Of a DNA stretch of 64,000 nucleotides, positions 28,023-35,849 are shown in pieces; the stretch's first letter is position 1; every line of letters begins with the position of its first letter. This DNA is from Porticoccus sp002341315 (GTDB taxonomy: Bacteria; Pseudomonadota; Gammaproteobacteria; Pseudomonadales; Porticoccaceae). The notes beneath the pieces are model-generated. The model made no database searches. It saw only the letters and a list, made by a program, of their open reading frames with translations, and had not been told where the DNA came from. A program made the translations under genes and the position numbers. The stretch lies in NCBI RefSeq assembly GCF_047634355.1, contig NZ_JBLIAL010000009.1; one strand, 5' to 3'.

Positions 28023-28675
28023 TCGGCCCCCCCGTTTTCCCGGCGGTTTTCCGCAGCGTTTTCGATACGTTCCAGAATGGCCAGCAGGTCGAGCGTGTCG
28101 TTGCTGAAATGCACCTTACGCAGGACATTCCAGTTGTCATGCAGGTGTTGCCGCAGGCAGCGGACGATATTTTCCAGGGACACGGTGTGCCACTTATGGG
28201 GAGATACCCCGGGCTCCTCGTTGTCGTCGACATCGCCAAAGGCGACCATTCTTATTTTGTGGCCGTGTTCACTCTCGGCGTGCCCGTGTTGGAGAAGATC
28301 ATAGGCCAGGTTTTTCGATTGCGAGGGATTACAGCACCCGAACCGCATTAGTGCGCCGGCCAGGACCTCCGGTTTGCGGGCGGGGGGGTTGAACCGGGCC
28401 CGTCCGCGCTTGACCTCGCCGACGATCATGTCAGCAATGTCTTGGGGGGCGCCCAAGGCCGGATCCGGTTCGAAGAGGACGTCGCCGACGAGTTTGCGCT
28501 TTTTGCGGACACTGGTTTCCCGACCGGCATGGGGAAACCGAAAGGCAAGTATGTCCAGATCGCTGACGGTGCGGACATTGCCGCTTTTGGCCGTTTCCAT
28601 GAGCGGATATTCCGTCACGCAAAAATAGCCGTTGATTTGCAGATAGGCTTTGACCAGTGCAACAGCGGTATCCAA
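28019..28675 (-). CDS. Uncharacterised protein, PD-(D/E)XK nuclease-like
   Basis: 218 residues, soluble. The N-terminal half shows YFCVTEYPLMETAKSG, then TVSDLDILAFRFP and IADMIVGEVKRGRARFNP. A conserved Asp on one strand followed by an ExK on the next strand is the core of the PD-(D/E)XK nuclease fold. The rest is helical with CCNPSQSKN. It lies between the MBL-fold protein (six-base gap) and the AMP phosphorylase (four-base overlap). I infer nucleic-acid or nucleotide-linked work from the motif and neighbours; no family name is assigned. Confidence 0.6.
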   Translation of the reverse strand: MDTAVALVKAYLQINGYFCVTEYPLMETAKSGNVRTVSDLDILAFRFPHAGRETSVRKKRKLVGDVLFEPDPALGAPQDIADMIVGEVKRGRARFNPPARKPEVLAGALMRFGCCNPSQSKNLAYDLLQHGHAESEHGHKIRMVAFGDVDDNEEPGVSPHKWHTVSLENIVRCLRQHLHDNWNVLRKVHFSNDTLDLLAILERIENAAENRRENGGAD

Positions 28676-28681
28676 TGTTGA

Positions 28682-30034
28682 TTACTCCAGTTCGATGCTC
28701 TGTCCCTTGTCGGGGCAGACCGTGGTCCAGTTTAGTGTGCGGGTAATATGGTCGGCGAAACCACGCCTGGCCTCCGCTTCACCGTGTATAACAAACGTCT
28801 GGCGTGGCGGATCAGCCCCCTGTAGCCAGTCGGTAAGTTCAGCTTGATCGGCATGGGCAGAAAGCCCCTCGATGCTTGTCACCTGAGCCTCCACCGTCAC
28901 TTCTTGACCGAGAACCTGGACTTCCCTGGTGCCCGCTTGTAGTTTGGCTCCCAACGTGTTGGGTGCCTGGTAGCCGACGACCAGCAAGGTGCTGCGCGCG
29001 TCCGGGAGATAGTGCTTCAAGTGATGCAGGACGCGACCTCCCGTGGCCATGCCACTGGCGGCGATAATGATCTTGGCGCCGGTATGGGAGAAAATCTGTT
29101 TGGAGTCCTGTACTTTGCGGGTATAGCGGGCGCGACCGCACATCTGTTCGCATTCGTCGCTGTTTAAACGGTGATCGTCAGGGTAGCGGCAGAACAGTTT
29201 GGTGGCATTGATAGCCATGGGACTGTCGAGAAACACGGGCAGATTCGGTATCCGCCCCGCATTGGTAGCTTTGGCCAGCAAGTGCAGGAGACTCTGGGCC
29301 CGGCCTACCGCAAAGGCCGGGATAACAACGGTGCCGTCTTTATTCGCGGTCTCATTGATCAACTGCTCCAGAGCCAGGGCGGGGTCGGTCGAAGGGTGTT
29401 GCCGCATGCCGTAGGTAGATTCCACCAGCAGGAAGTCGGCTCCGGCGAAGGGCTCGGGGGGCTGCATGATAGGATCCACAGAACGCCCCAGGTCGCCTGA
29501 GAAGCAAATACGTCGATCGCCGACCTGCAGATAGAGGCTGGCGGCGCCCAGAATATGGCCTGCGGGAAGAAATTGTGCGCTTACATCGGGGGAGATAGAG
29601 AAAGAATCTCGTACCGGTCGAGGCTGGAAGAGCTCCAGCGTTCTCTTTGCATCTTCCTCGCTGTATAGGGGCTCGTGGCCCGGCTTGCTGATCGCGTGAC
29701 GTTCGAGGTAGGCGAAATGTTCATTTTGCAGTTTGGCGGAATCCGGTAGCAGGATGCCGCAAAGCTCAGCGGTGGCCGAGGTCGCATAGATCGGCCCCTG
29801 ATAGCCGTTGGCCACCAGGGCTGGCAAAAAGCCGCTATGGTCGATATGCGCATGGGTAATCAGGACCGCATCCAGCGTGCTTGGAGAGAAGGGCAAGGCT
29901 TCGCGGTTGAACCCCCCGGCTTCAGGACCGCCTTGGAACAACCCGCATTCGACCAGTATCCGTTGCTTCCCATGCTCGAGCAGGAAGCGTGAACCCGTGA
30001 CGGTATCGGCCGCCCCCAAAAAAGTGATTTTCAT
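28682..30034 (-). CDS. MBL-fold RNase/exonuclease (beta-CASP, YSH1-like)
   Basis: 450 residues. The metallo-beta-lactamase signature HAHIDHSGFLP lies near residue 60, preceded by GAADTVTGSRFLLE. The CPSF73/beta-CASP features follow: FSGDLGRSVDPIM, VESTYGMRQH, AFAVGRAQSLLHLL, DSPMAINAT, IIAASGMATGGRVLHHL and a C-terminal LSAHADQAELTDWLQG with FVIHGE. These proteins cut or degrade RNA with two zinc ions. It heads the metabolic part of the run; a link from RNA decay to nucleotide phosphorolysis is attractive but inferred. Confidence 0.9.
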   Translation of the reverse strand: MKITFLGAADTVTGSRFLLEHGKQRILVECGLFQGGPEAGGFNREALPFSPSTLDAVLITHAHIDHSGFLPALVANGYQGPIYATSATAELCGILLPDSAKLQNEHFAYLERHAISKPGHEPLYSEEDAKRTLELFQPRPVRDSFSISPDVSAQFLPAGHILGAASLYLQVGDRRICFSGDLGRSVDPIMQPPEPFAGADFLLVESTYGMRQHPSTDPALALEQLINETANKDGTVVIPAFAVGRAQSLLHLLAKATNAGRIPNLPVFLDSPMAINATKLFCRYPDDHRLNSDECEQMCGRARYTRKVQDSKQIFSHTGAKIIIAASGMATGGRVLHHLKHYLPDARSTLLVVGYQAPNTLGAKLQAGTREVQVLGQEVTVEAQVTSIEGLSAHADQAELTDWLQGADPPRQTFVIHGEAEARRGFADHITRTLNWTTVCPDKGQSIELE

Positions 30035-30133
30035 CGTTTATTTTTATCCCTCTAGTTATTTGTTCGCCGTTGTCTTAAGTGCAATATCAGTGCGCTGCCA
30101 GATCGCGACGGTTCTGCTGTTTCTGAAATCCGT

Positions 30134-30790
30134 CTAGTCGTCGGGCTCTGTCGCCTTACGCCAGTTGGGAATAAATCGGGGTGTGCTCTCGGCGTATTGT
30201 CGCCACTGTTGCCCGAATTCGGTTTCGGCAGCCTTCTCTTCGCTTTTGGCCAGGCGCACGTACATGTAAACAAGCACGGGGTACATGGCGAGGGTCAGCA
30301 GCGTTGGCCACTGGAACAAAAAACCGGTCATGATCAGGATAAAGCCAAGGTATTGGGGGTGTTGCATCCGGACATACAGCCCTTGTGTGGCCAGTGTTTT
30401 TGCCTTTTGGGCGGTGTAGAGTTCCTGCCAACCTTTGGAGATCAGCCAGAAGCCTCCGCCGATCAGCGCAAAGCTGAGCAGGTGGAAGGGACCAAAATGC
30501 GGGTTGGCTTCCCAGCCGAACATCATCTCCAGCAAGTGGCCAGCATCGTGGGACAGCCAGTCCACCTGGGGGAAGCGGGATTGCAGCCAGCCCGACAGCA
30601 GGTAGATGGTCAGCGGAAAACCGTACATCTCCGCAAATAATGCGACAAGAAAAGCGCTGAATGCACCGAAGCTGCGCCAGTCCGTGCGGGTTTTCGGTTT
30701 GAAAAAACTCAACGCAAAGAAAATAAAAACCGCCGAGTTGATAATCACCAGTCCCCACAAACCGTAGGCCTGCATGCTCTCGTGGTTCAT
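30134..30790 (-). CDS. ICMT-like membrane methyltransferase (copy 1)
   Basis: 218 residues with about five hydrophobic segments. The C-terminal half has the isoprenylcysteine carboxyl methyltransferase/PEMT signature: TLATQGLYVRMQHPQYLGFILIMTG (R-x-HPQY), then FGQQWRQYAESTPRFIP, the SAM-binding end. The substrate in bacteria is unknown. Its start overlaps the stop of a DUF2933 gene by four bases, a pair I associate with copper islands. A clear paralogue lies at 43.3 kb in the FtsH/lipid operon. Confidence 0.85.
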   Translation of the reverse strand: MNHESMQAYGLWGLVIINSAVFIFFALSFFKPKTRTDWRSFGAFSAFLVALFAEMYGFPLTIYLLSGWLQSRFPQVDWLSHDAGHLLEMMFGWEANPHFGPFHLLSFALIGGGFWLISKGWQELYTAQKAKTLATQGLYVRMQHPQYLGFILIMTGFLFQWPTLLTLAMYPVLVYMYVRLAKSEEKAAETEFGQQWRQYAESTPRFIPNWRKATEPDD

Positions 30791-31056
30791 GCCTTATCCT
30801 CTTTGTCGTCATCAGCCATTTTGTCGAGCTCTCGGTCCAGATTTTTATCTTCCCGGTAGATCACAAGAAGCATTAGCGGACACAGAATCAAGATCAGGTA
30901 AAGCACCATGCCCCATAGATGGGCTCTGTGCTCCTGCAGGAGAAGGAGTGCGGCAAAAGCGGTGAAACCACAGAAGACAAACCAGTATCGCCAATTAACG
31001 GGTTTGTTCGGCTTTTCCCCTTGGGGGCTATCGCTCTGTTGTGATTCCTGGTTCAT
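30787..31056 (-). CDS. DUF2933 small membrane protein (copy 1)
   Basis: 89 residues from the ATG at 31056. A longer in-frame start at 31137 would overlap the preceding gene by 34 bases and give an improbable N-terminus. The family core is WFVFCGFTAFAALLLLQEHRAHLWG followed by a second hydrophobic segment ending CPLMLLV, where other members have CPLMHLFMH. A charged tail (DREL-DKMADDDKED) replaces the His-rich end. Usually found with copper ATPases; function unknown. Confidence 0.78.
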   Translation of the reverse strand: MNQESQQSDSPQGEKPNKPVNWRYWFVFCGFTAFAALLLLQEHRAHLWGMVLYLILILCPLMLLVIYREDKNLDRELDKMADDDKEDKA

Positions 31057-31103
31057 TTTGGCACCTGTCTTCGGTATGCGGGAGCAAGGGCATGACGTCA
31101 TCC

Positions 31104-31469
31104 CTATTTCCGGGTATGTGAGGGTGTTCGGTGGCAACTCCAGGGTTCATGCCGGGCATTATCCTTGACGTTCTGATCGACGAATCGGTAGTACTCTTCT
31201 TTAAAGTGCGTCCACCAGTCATGTTTGGGTTGAATACCGTGCTTTGCCAGAATTTCCTCCACGCAGTCGATACATAATCGGGATGCGTCGTAGGAAAAAT
31301 CGAGCCTGACGGATTTCTCGTCGAAAGTGACTTCATCCAGACCGTATAGCTGGTCAATCTCTGCAATGGCTGAGTTCACTTCTTTAGCCTCGGTCGGTCT
31401 CAGAAGCCCGAGGTGACGAGTCACCAGGTTGACTTCTGAAACACCCAATCGATGTTCTTTGTTTTTCAT
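31104..31469 (-). CDS. HMA-like small protein without CXXC
   Basis: 121 residues. Residues 15-75 fit a beta-alpha-beta-beta-alpha-beta ferredoxin-like fold (SEVNLVTRHLGLLRPTEAKEV ... SVRLDFSYDASRLCIDCVEEILAKHG), like a heavy-metal-associated domain, but with no CXXC in the first loop. A CIDC pair lies on the second helix instead. The C-terminal tail DWWTHFKEEYYRFVDQNVKDNA is distinctive. It lies between the Met-rich protein and DUF2933 in the copper run. A chaperone role for copper is possible, not shown. Confidence 0.66.
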   Translation of the reverse strand: MKNKEHRLGVSEVNLVTRHLGLLRPTEAKEVNSAIAEIDQLYGLDEVTFDEKSVRLDFSYDASRLCIDCVEEILAKHGIQPKHDWWTHFKEEYYRFVDQNVKDNARHEPWSCHRTPSHTRK

Positions 31470-31543
31470 TAGTATGGCGCCTTCTACTAGGGAATCGGTG
31501 CGTCCAACATCAGTGAAAGTCGATCACTGGACACCTGAACCAG

Positions 31544-31960
31544 CTATTTCCTGTGAATATGCTTGCGCAACTTTTTCTCTTCCGTCTGATGTTCTCCCAT
31601 CTGGTTCATCATCATCTGCATCATATTCATTCGCTCGTCCATCATGCTCATGCAGCCTTCCATGCTTTTCTGTTCCATGCTTTTACTTTCCATGTCCCCG
31701 TGCATCATTTGCATACCTTTCTGCATGGCGGTCATATGTTCCTGCATTAGCTGCTGGCGTTTCTCAGGGTCCTGTTCTTGTTGAATTCGGTCCATCAGAG
31801 CTTGCATTTCCCGCATATGGTCTTGCATGGCCGTCATTCCCTGATTCTGCATTTCCATAGGGTTGTCTTGCATTGTGTCACTGTGCCGGTGGTCATCCTG
31901 GGCAAAAGCTGGCGCGGCAAGGATGGCGGCGATGGTGAGTGCTCGGGTTAGGTATTTCAT
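31544..31960 (-). CDS. Met-rich periplasmic protein
   Basis: 138 residues. The signal peptide (KYLTRALTIAAILAAPAFAQ) is followed by a mature helical protein in which nearly every turn carries Met: MQNQGMTAMQDHMREMQALM, MQKGMQMMHGDMESKSMEQ and MNMMQMMMNQMGEH. The basic tail is KKLRKHIHRK. Dense Met clusters bind Cu(I)/Ag(I) in the periplasm. Good Shine-Dalgarno (AGGAG) upstream. It sits between two DUF2933/ATPase-associated genes; probably a periplasmic copper buffer. Confidence 0.8.
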   Translation of the reverse strand: MKYLTRALTIAAILAAPAFAQDDHRHSDTMQDNPMEMQNQGMTAMQDHMREMQALMDRIQQEQDPEKRQQLMQEHMTAMQKGMQMMHGDMESKSMEQKSMEGCMSMMDERMNMMQMMMNQMGEHQTEEKKLRKHIHRK

Positions 31961-32030
31961 GGTTATCTCCTGGGTTTAATTACATGGGGACTATCCCCAA
32001 CTGGTTTGCCGGTGGTGGTCTGGCAGGAAG

Positions 32031-32318
32031 TTATGGCCGGTCTTTCGCGTTTTTTCGGCCCTCTTCCAGCCCGCGGCGATAGGCCTCGTCCGCATCCTGG
32101 TGTTGATGTTCGCCGTGACCTTTCTCTCCGTGACCGTGCCCGCCGTGGCCCTTGTGCATAAAGAGGTGCATCAGTGGGCACAGCAGGATAATCAGAAAGG
32201 GGAGATACGGGAGGACGTGAGCGCCGTGTTCCATAAAGAGAAAATAGAGTGCGGCGCCAATCAGTGTGAGTGTTGCCACGCCGTGAAGGCTGGTCCAGTA
32301 TCCGGGTTTGCTCGTCAT
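32031..32318 (-). CDS. DUF2933 small membrane protein (copy 2, His-rich)
   Basis: 95 residues. Two hydrophobic stretches (GVATLTLIGAALYFLFMEHG and LPYLPFLIILLCPLMHLFMH) end in the canonical CPLMHLFMHKGHGGHGH motif. A histidine/glycine/glutamate-rich tail (GEKGHGEHQHQD) follows, fit for metal binding. It lies 50 bases behind the Cu+ ATPase and is the fuller of the two DUF2933 copies in this run. Function unknown; the association with copper ATPases is consistent. Confidence 0.85.
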   Translation of the reverse strand: MTSKPGYWTSLHGVATLTLIGAALYFLFMEHGAHVLPYLPFLIILLCPLMHLFMHKGHGGHGHGEKGHGEHQHQDADEAYRRGLEEGRKNAKDRP

Positions 32319-32368
32319 GGGCTTCTCCTGTGCCGACTCTGCGGCCGCGCTGTTAAATTAGTGTCAGA

Positions 32369-34906
32369 TTATTTATCCACATTCAGTTTCACCCGCTTGA
32401 GGCGCAGAGAGTTGCCAATCACCGACAGGGAACTGGTGGTCATGGCGATCACCCCAATCATGGGATGGAGCAGACCCACGGCGGCAATGGGGATGGCCGC
32501 CAGGTTGTAGAACCAGGCCCAGAACAGGTTTTCGACGATCTTGCGGAAGGTGGCGCGAGACAGGCGAATCGCTTCCACCACTTTGGAGAGTTCGCCCTTC
32601 ACCAGGGTGACATCCGCCGCCTCGATGGCCACGTCCGCCCCGGCGCCGATGGCGATGCCCACGTTGGCTTGTTTCAGCGCCGGGGCGTCGTTGATGCCGT
32701 CACCTACCATCGCCACCAGCTGGCCATATTTTTTCTGCAGCCGCTTGATGGCGTCCACCTTGCCTTCCGGCAGAACACCCGCCATTACCTCGTCTATCCC
32801 TACCTGATTCGCCACGTGGCGGGCAGTGCGCTCGTTGTCACCGGTGATCATGACGGTGTGAATCCCCAGCTCATGAAGCGCGGCAATGGCGGCTTTCGAA
32901 TCTTCCTTGATGGTGTCGGCCACAGCGACAATGCCGGCGGCACGATCGCCGGCGGCCACCAGCATGGCGGTCTTGCCCTCGTTTTCCAGCCGAACCATCG
33001 CCTCTTCGAGGTCGCCCAGCTCGATGTCCGCTTCATTGAGGAGCCGGCGGCTGCCGACGCGAATGAGTTGGTCGTCGACGCGGCCTTCCACCCCGCGGGC
33101 GGTAATGGCGCGGAAGTCGGCGATGGTGGGAACATCCAGGCCCTTGTCCCGGGCGCCGGTCACGATGGCCTGTCCTAGGGGGTGCTCGGAGCCGGCTTCC
33201 ACCGACGCCGCGAATCGGAGCACATCAGACTCGTTGAAGCCAGCGGTGGCAATCACGTCGGTGAGCGCGGGTTCGCCTTTGGTGATGGTACCGGTCTTGT
33301 CGAGGACCACCGCCTTGATGTCCTTGAGGGACTGAATGGCTTCGCCGGAGCGGATCAGCACCCCGGACTCTGCGCCCAGTCCCGAGCCCACCATGATGGC
33401 GGTGGGGGTGGCCAGCCCCAGAGCACAGGGACAGGCGATCACGAGCACGGAAATTGCCGACAGAATACCAAGCATTAAGGGCGAAAGTTCTGGGTTGACC
33501 CAAGGCAGGAATTCGGCACCCCAGTAAAGAATTGGCCGAAGCGGCTCGGCGAACAGCAGCCAGACCACCAGACTCGCCAGGCTGATGACAATAACTCCCG
33601 GGACGAATTTGGCGGTCACCTTGTCGGCGAATTCCTGGATCGGCACCCTTGAACCCTGCGCCTGCTCCACCAGCCGGACGACCTGTGACAGGAAGGTATC
33701 GGCTCCCACGCGGGTGGCGCGCACCTGGAGCATGCCTTCCTTGTTGATGGTGGCGCCGATCACCGCATCACCGGCCCCTTTCTCCACTGGCACGGACTCG
33801 CCGGTGGCGATGGATTCATCCAGATGGCTGTTACCCTCGACGATCTCGCCGTCGGTGGGCACCTTGGCGCCGGGCCGGACTACCATTATATCTCCCACCT
33901 GGAGCTCCGCCACCGGTACTTCAATTTCCTGCCCGTCTCGCAATACAGCTGCTGTTTTGGCACCGAGTTTAAGTAGTTTCTTGATCGCCTGTGACGCCCG
34001 CCCCTTGGCGCGGGTTTCCAGGTAGCGACCGAGCATGTGGAAGGTCATGATGGTAACGGCCATCTCGATAAAGGAGGTCATGGGGTAGACAAAGCCCACC
34101 AGTCCAATCAGGTAGGGGGGCAGGCTCCCCATGGAGATCAGCACGTCCATGTTGGCGGTACGGTTGGTCAGAGAGCGCCAGGACGAGCGGTGGGTAGCCC
34201 AGCCGCCGCGCATGAACACCACAGGAAACCCGAGCAGGGCCACCCAGGTCAGATAGCCTGGTATCGGTACCCAGAACATGTCCACCATCATCAGGATCAT
34301 AATCAGGGTAGTGGGGATGGCGGCGAACCACAGGCGCTTCCATGCCTGGTCGAGGTAGCGCTCCTCAACGGCTTCATCTGCTTCCGTGTCCGCTGGCGTC
34401 CGGTTTTCGCTGACGCCCGCCACCTCGTATCCCGCGCGCTCAATGGCGTTTTTGATAGTTTCTGCGCCCGCCGCTGTCGGATCAAAACGAACCGTGACCT
34501 TGTGGTTGGCAATATTGGTGGCAATATCGCTAATACCGGCGAGGCGCTTGATGGAGCTGGAGACAAGCCCGGCACAGTGATCGCTGCCCATGCCGGGCAC
34601 GGTGAACACGGCTTCGCCAGTTCCCTCCGACCCTGGCGATGACATGTTGCCCACGTCGTAACCGGCTTTTTCAACGGCTTCGCGAATTTCGCCGTCACTG
34701 AGTTGACCTGCATCGAATTTCACCGTGACACGGTGGTTGGCGATATTGGTGTTGATATTGATGATGCCCGGCAGCCTTTCAATGGAAGCGGTGATTAGGC
34801 CGGAGCAGTGATTGCTGCCCATGCCGGGTACCACTAGTTGCACTGTTTGGCTATCTGTTGGCTTACCCGTGATTTGCGGCTGCGAAAATGGTGCTGGTTT
34901 ATCCAT
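32369..34906 (-). CDS. Cu+ P1B-1 ATPase with two HMA domains lacking CXXC
   Basis: 845 residues. CPC in VIACPCALGLATPTAIMVGSG marks a Cu+/Ag+ exporter. DKTGTITKGEP, GEHPLG-type SEHPLGQAI and MVGDGINDAPAL are the phosphorylation, HP and hinge motifs. Two N-terminal heavy-metal domains (about residues 24-88 and 98-162) read GMGSNHCSG and GMGSDHCAG where normal domains have GMTCxxC, so each keeps one Cys plus a His and loses the other Cys. It exports Cu+ from the cytosol. A MerR-type regulator lies 32 bases upstream on the same strand. Confidence 0.94.
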   Translation of the reverse strand: MDKPAPFSQPQITGKPTDSQTVQLVVPGMGSNHCSGLITASIERLPGIININTNIANHRVTVKFDAGQLSDGEIREAVEKAGYDVGNMSSPGSEGTGEAVFTVPGMGSDHCAGLVSSSIKRLAGISDIATNIANHKVTVRFDPTAAGAETIKNAIERAGYEVAGVSENRTPADTEADEAVEERYLDQAWKRLWFAAIPTTLIMILMMVDMFWVPIPGYLTWVALLGFPVVFMRGGWATHRSSWRSLTNRTANMDVLISMGSLPPYLIGLVGFVYPMTSFIEMAVTIMTFHMLGRYLETRAKGRASQAIKKLLKLGAKTAAVLRDGQEIEVPVAELQVGDIMVVRPGAKVPTDGEIVEGNSHLDESIATGESVPVEKGAGDAVIGATINKEGMLQVRATRVGADTFLSQVVRLVEQAQGSRVPIQEFADKVTAKFVPGVIVISLASLVVWLLFAEPLRPILYWGAEFLPWVNPELSPLMLGILSAISVLVIACPCALGLATPTAIMVGSGLGAESGVLIRSGEAIQSLKDIKAVVLDKTGTITKGEPALTDVIATAGFNESDVLRFAASVEAGSEHPLGQAIVTGARDKGLDVPTIADFRAITARGVEGRVDDQLIRVGSRRLLNEADIELGDLEEAMVRLENEGKTAMLVAAGDRAAGIVAVADTIKEDSKAAIAALHELGIHTVMITGDNERTARHVANQVGIDEVMAGVLPEGKVDAIKRLQKKYGQLVAMVGDGINDAPALKQANVGIAIGAGADVAIEAADVTLVKGELSKVVEAIRLSRATFRKIVENLFWAWFYNLAAIPIAAVGLLHPMIGVIAMTTSSLSVIGNSLRLKRVKLNVDK

Positions 34907-34938
34907 GGTGATTTCTCCGGTTCCCAGTTGCCGTTTCT

Positions 34939-35355
34939 TTATGAAAAGGCAGCATCGTCAAATTCTTCAATCAGGTGACAGATCATGTCTCCCGTTGGTG
35001 TTTTGTCAGGCTTTTGACTCCAGGTTTCGACCGCGTTGAGCATGCGCTGCCGTAACTGTGCGCTGTCCCGAAAGCTTCTCTCATTCTCCTCCAGTCGCTG
35101 CTGGATGAACCGTCTGACCAGCGGGCAAGGGGAGGCCCCCTGTTCAGCGGTATGGAGGATATCGCCTATATCATTCACCGAAAATCCCAGTTGTCTGGCG
35201 CTAAGGATGAACCTCAGAAGGCGCCTGTCCTTTGGGCTGTATTCCTTGTAACCGTTGCAAGGATTTTTCGTCGGCTTCAGAAAGCCAATACGGGTGTAAT
35301 AGCGCACGGTATCCGCAGTCACCCCGATCACACTGGCCAGTTGATTGACACGCAT
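34939..35355 (-). CDS. MerR-family heavy-metal regulator
   Basis: 138 residues. The N-terminal winged helix reads LASVIGVTADTVRYYTRIGFLKPTK, then a dimer helix. The metal-loop region has SPCPLVRRFIQQR and, near the end, GDMICHLIEEFDD, giving two Cys plus a His; the classical CueR CX7C loop is not seen. This is the MerR type often next to metal ATPases and likely senses a metal ion. It precedes the Cu+ ATPase and the long minus-strand run. A candidate operator dyad lies at 35421-35452. Confidence 0.88.
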   Translation of the reverse strand: MRVNQLASVIGVTADTVRYYTRIGFLKPTKNPCNGYKEYSPKDRRLLRFILSARQLGFSVNDIGDILHTAEQGASPCPLVRRFIQQRLEENERSFRDSAQLRQRMLNAVETWSQKPDKTPTGDMICHLIEEFDDAAFS

Positions 35356-35420
35356 CTAGTCGTATTCCTCTTTCCAGCTTTACCGAGAAGGTTAGGCCTC
35401 CCTGCGAGATCTGGCATTGA

Positions 35421-35452
35421 CCCATGTCAAGCTGCGAGGTTATAGACATGGG
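35421..35452. promoter_or_regulatory. Dyad upstream of merR
   Basis: CCCATGTC at 35421-35428 and GACATGGG at 35445-35452 are exact inverted repeats 16 bases apart. They lie 66 bases from the MerR start. A TTGACC overlaps the left arm (35417-35422), with TATAGA 18 bases later on the plus strand. MerR proteins bind dyads placed between -35 and -10, so this is a good operator candidate, though which direction it serves is unclear. Confidence 0.55.
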
Positions 35453-35478
35453 TTTTAATGTAACCATCAACATGATAG

Positions 35479-35503
35479 GCCTGTGTCCTGCACACAGGTC
35501 AAG
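35479..35503 (+). repeat. 25-bp inverted repeat, left copy
   Basis: CCTGTGTCCTGCACACAGG followed by TCAAGC. The reverse complement is repeated without a mismatch at 35720-35744. Each copy is itself a small hairpin (CCTGTGT/ACACAGG, five-base loop). Together they bracket the CopR-box block. Either protein-binding sites or ends of a small mobile cassette. Confidence 0.8.
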
Positions 35504-35596
35504 CCGGCGATAATGTTCTCAAGGCAACACCATGACCCAGTGCATGCGGCCGCAACACACCTAAATGGCTTAAGTTATGATTTCGATACTTTGTCT

Positions 35597-35676
35597 GAGC
35601 TTAGAAGGGAGTCCCTTTCCATAACATGACACCAAAATTACATATATGTAATGTCGAGGTAATCTTTCTGTTGGTT
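35597..35676 (+). promoter_or_regulatory. CopR-box promoter block, copy A
   Basis: The core ATTACA-TATA-TGTAAT is at 35637-35652, with GTAATC six bases downstream (35659-35664) and a weaker CATGAC half site six bases upstream. The full 80 bases match 54906-54985 at 68 positions by hand count, including AGAAGGGAG upstream and ATCTTTCTGTTGGTT downstream. A TATTCT that could be a -10 element lies at 35686-35691, 44 bases past the core centre, the same offset as TATTAT in the other copy. It faces the Rieske/FtsH operon. Confidence 0.82.
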
Positions 35677-35719
35677 TAGCGAGGCTATTCTCATCCTGTG
35701 TGTCCCTACCGTAGGCGAC

Positions 35720-35744
35720 AGCTTGACCTGTGTGCAGGACACAG
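35720..35744 (-). repeat. 25-bp inverted repeat, right copy
   Basis: GCTTGACCTGTGTGCAGGAC plus ACAGG, the exact reverse complement of 35479-35503. It lies about 105 bases upstream of the Rieske gene start and about 30 bases past the presumed -10 of the CopR-box promoter, so it would be in the 5' untranslated RNA as a hairpin. Function not known. Confidence 0.8.
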
Positions 35745-35849
35745 GTTCATCATGGTTTGTGATAGTTGCTGGTGCGGACGAATGGTTGTGATACCTGCTC
35801 AATAACCGCAACAATTTATGCAACTACTGATAACTCAGGGAAGCTCACT

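Larger units (their letters stand above)
35356..35849. other. Divergent 494-base regulatory region
   Basis: No gene. It separates the MerR/ATPase run (minus) from the Rieske/FtsH operon (plus) and is packed with symmetrical sites: an 8-bp MerR-type dyad at 35421-35452, two exact 25-bp inverted repeats at 35479-35503 and 35720-35744, and a CopR-box block at 35597-35676 in the middle. The remaining sequence is AT-rich without other clear structure. Confidence 0.85.
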
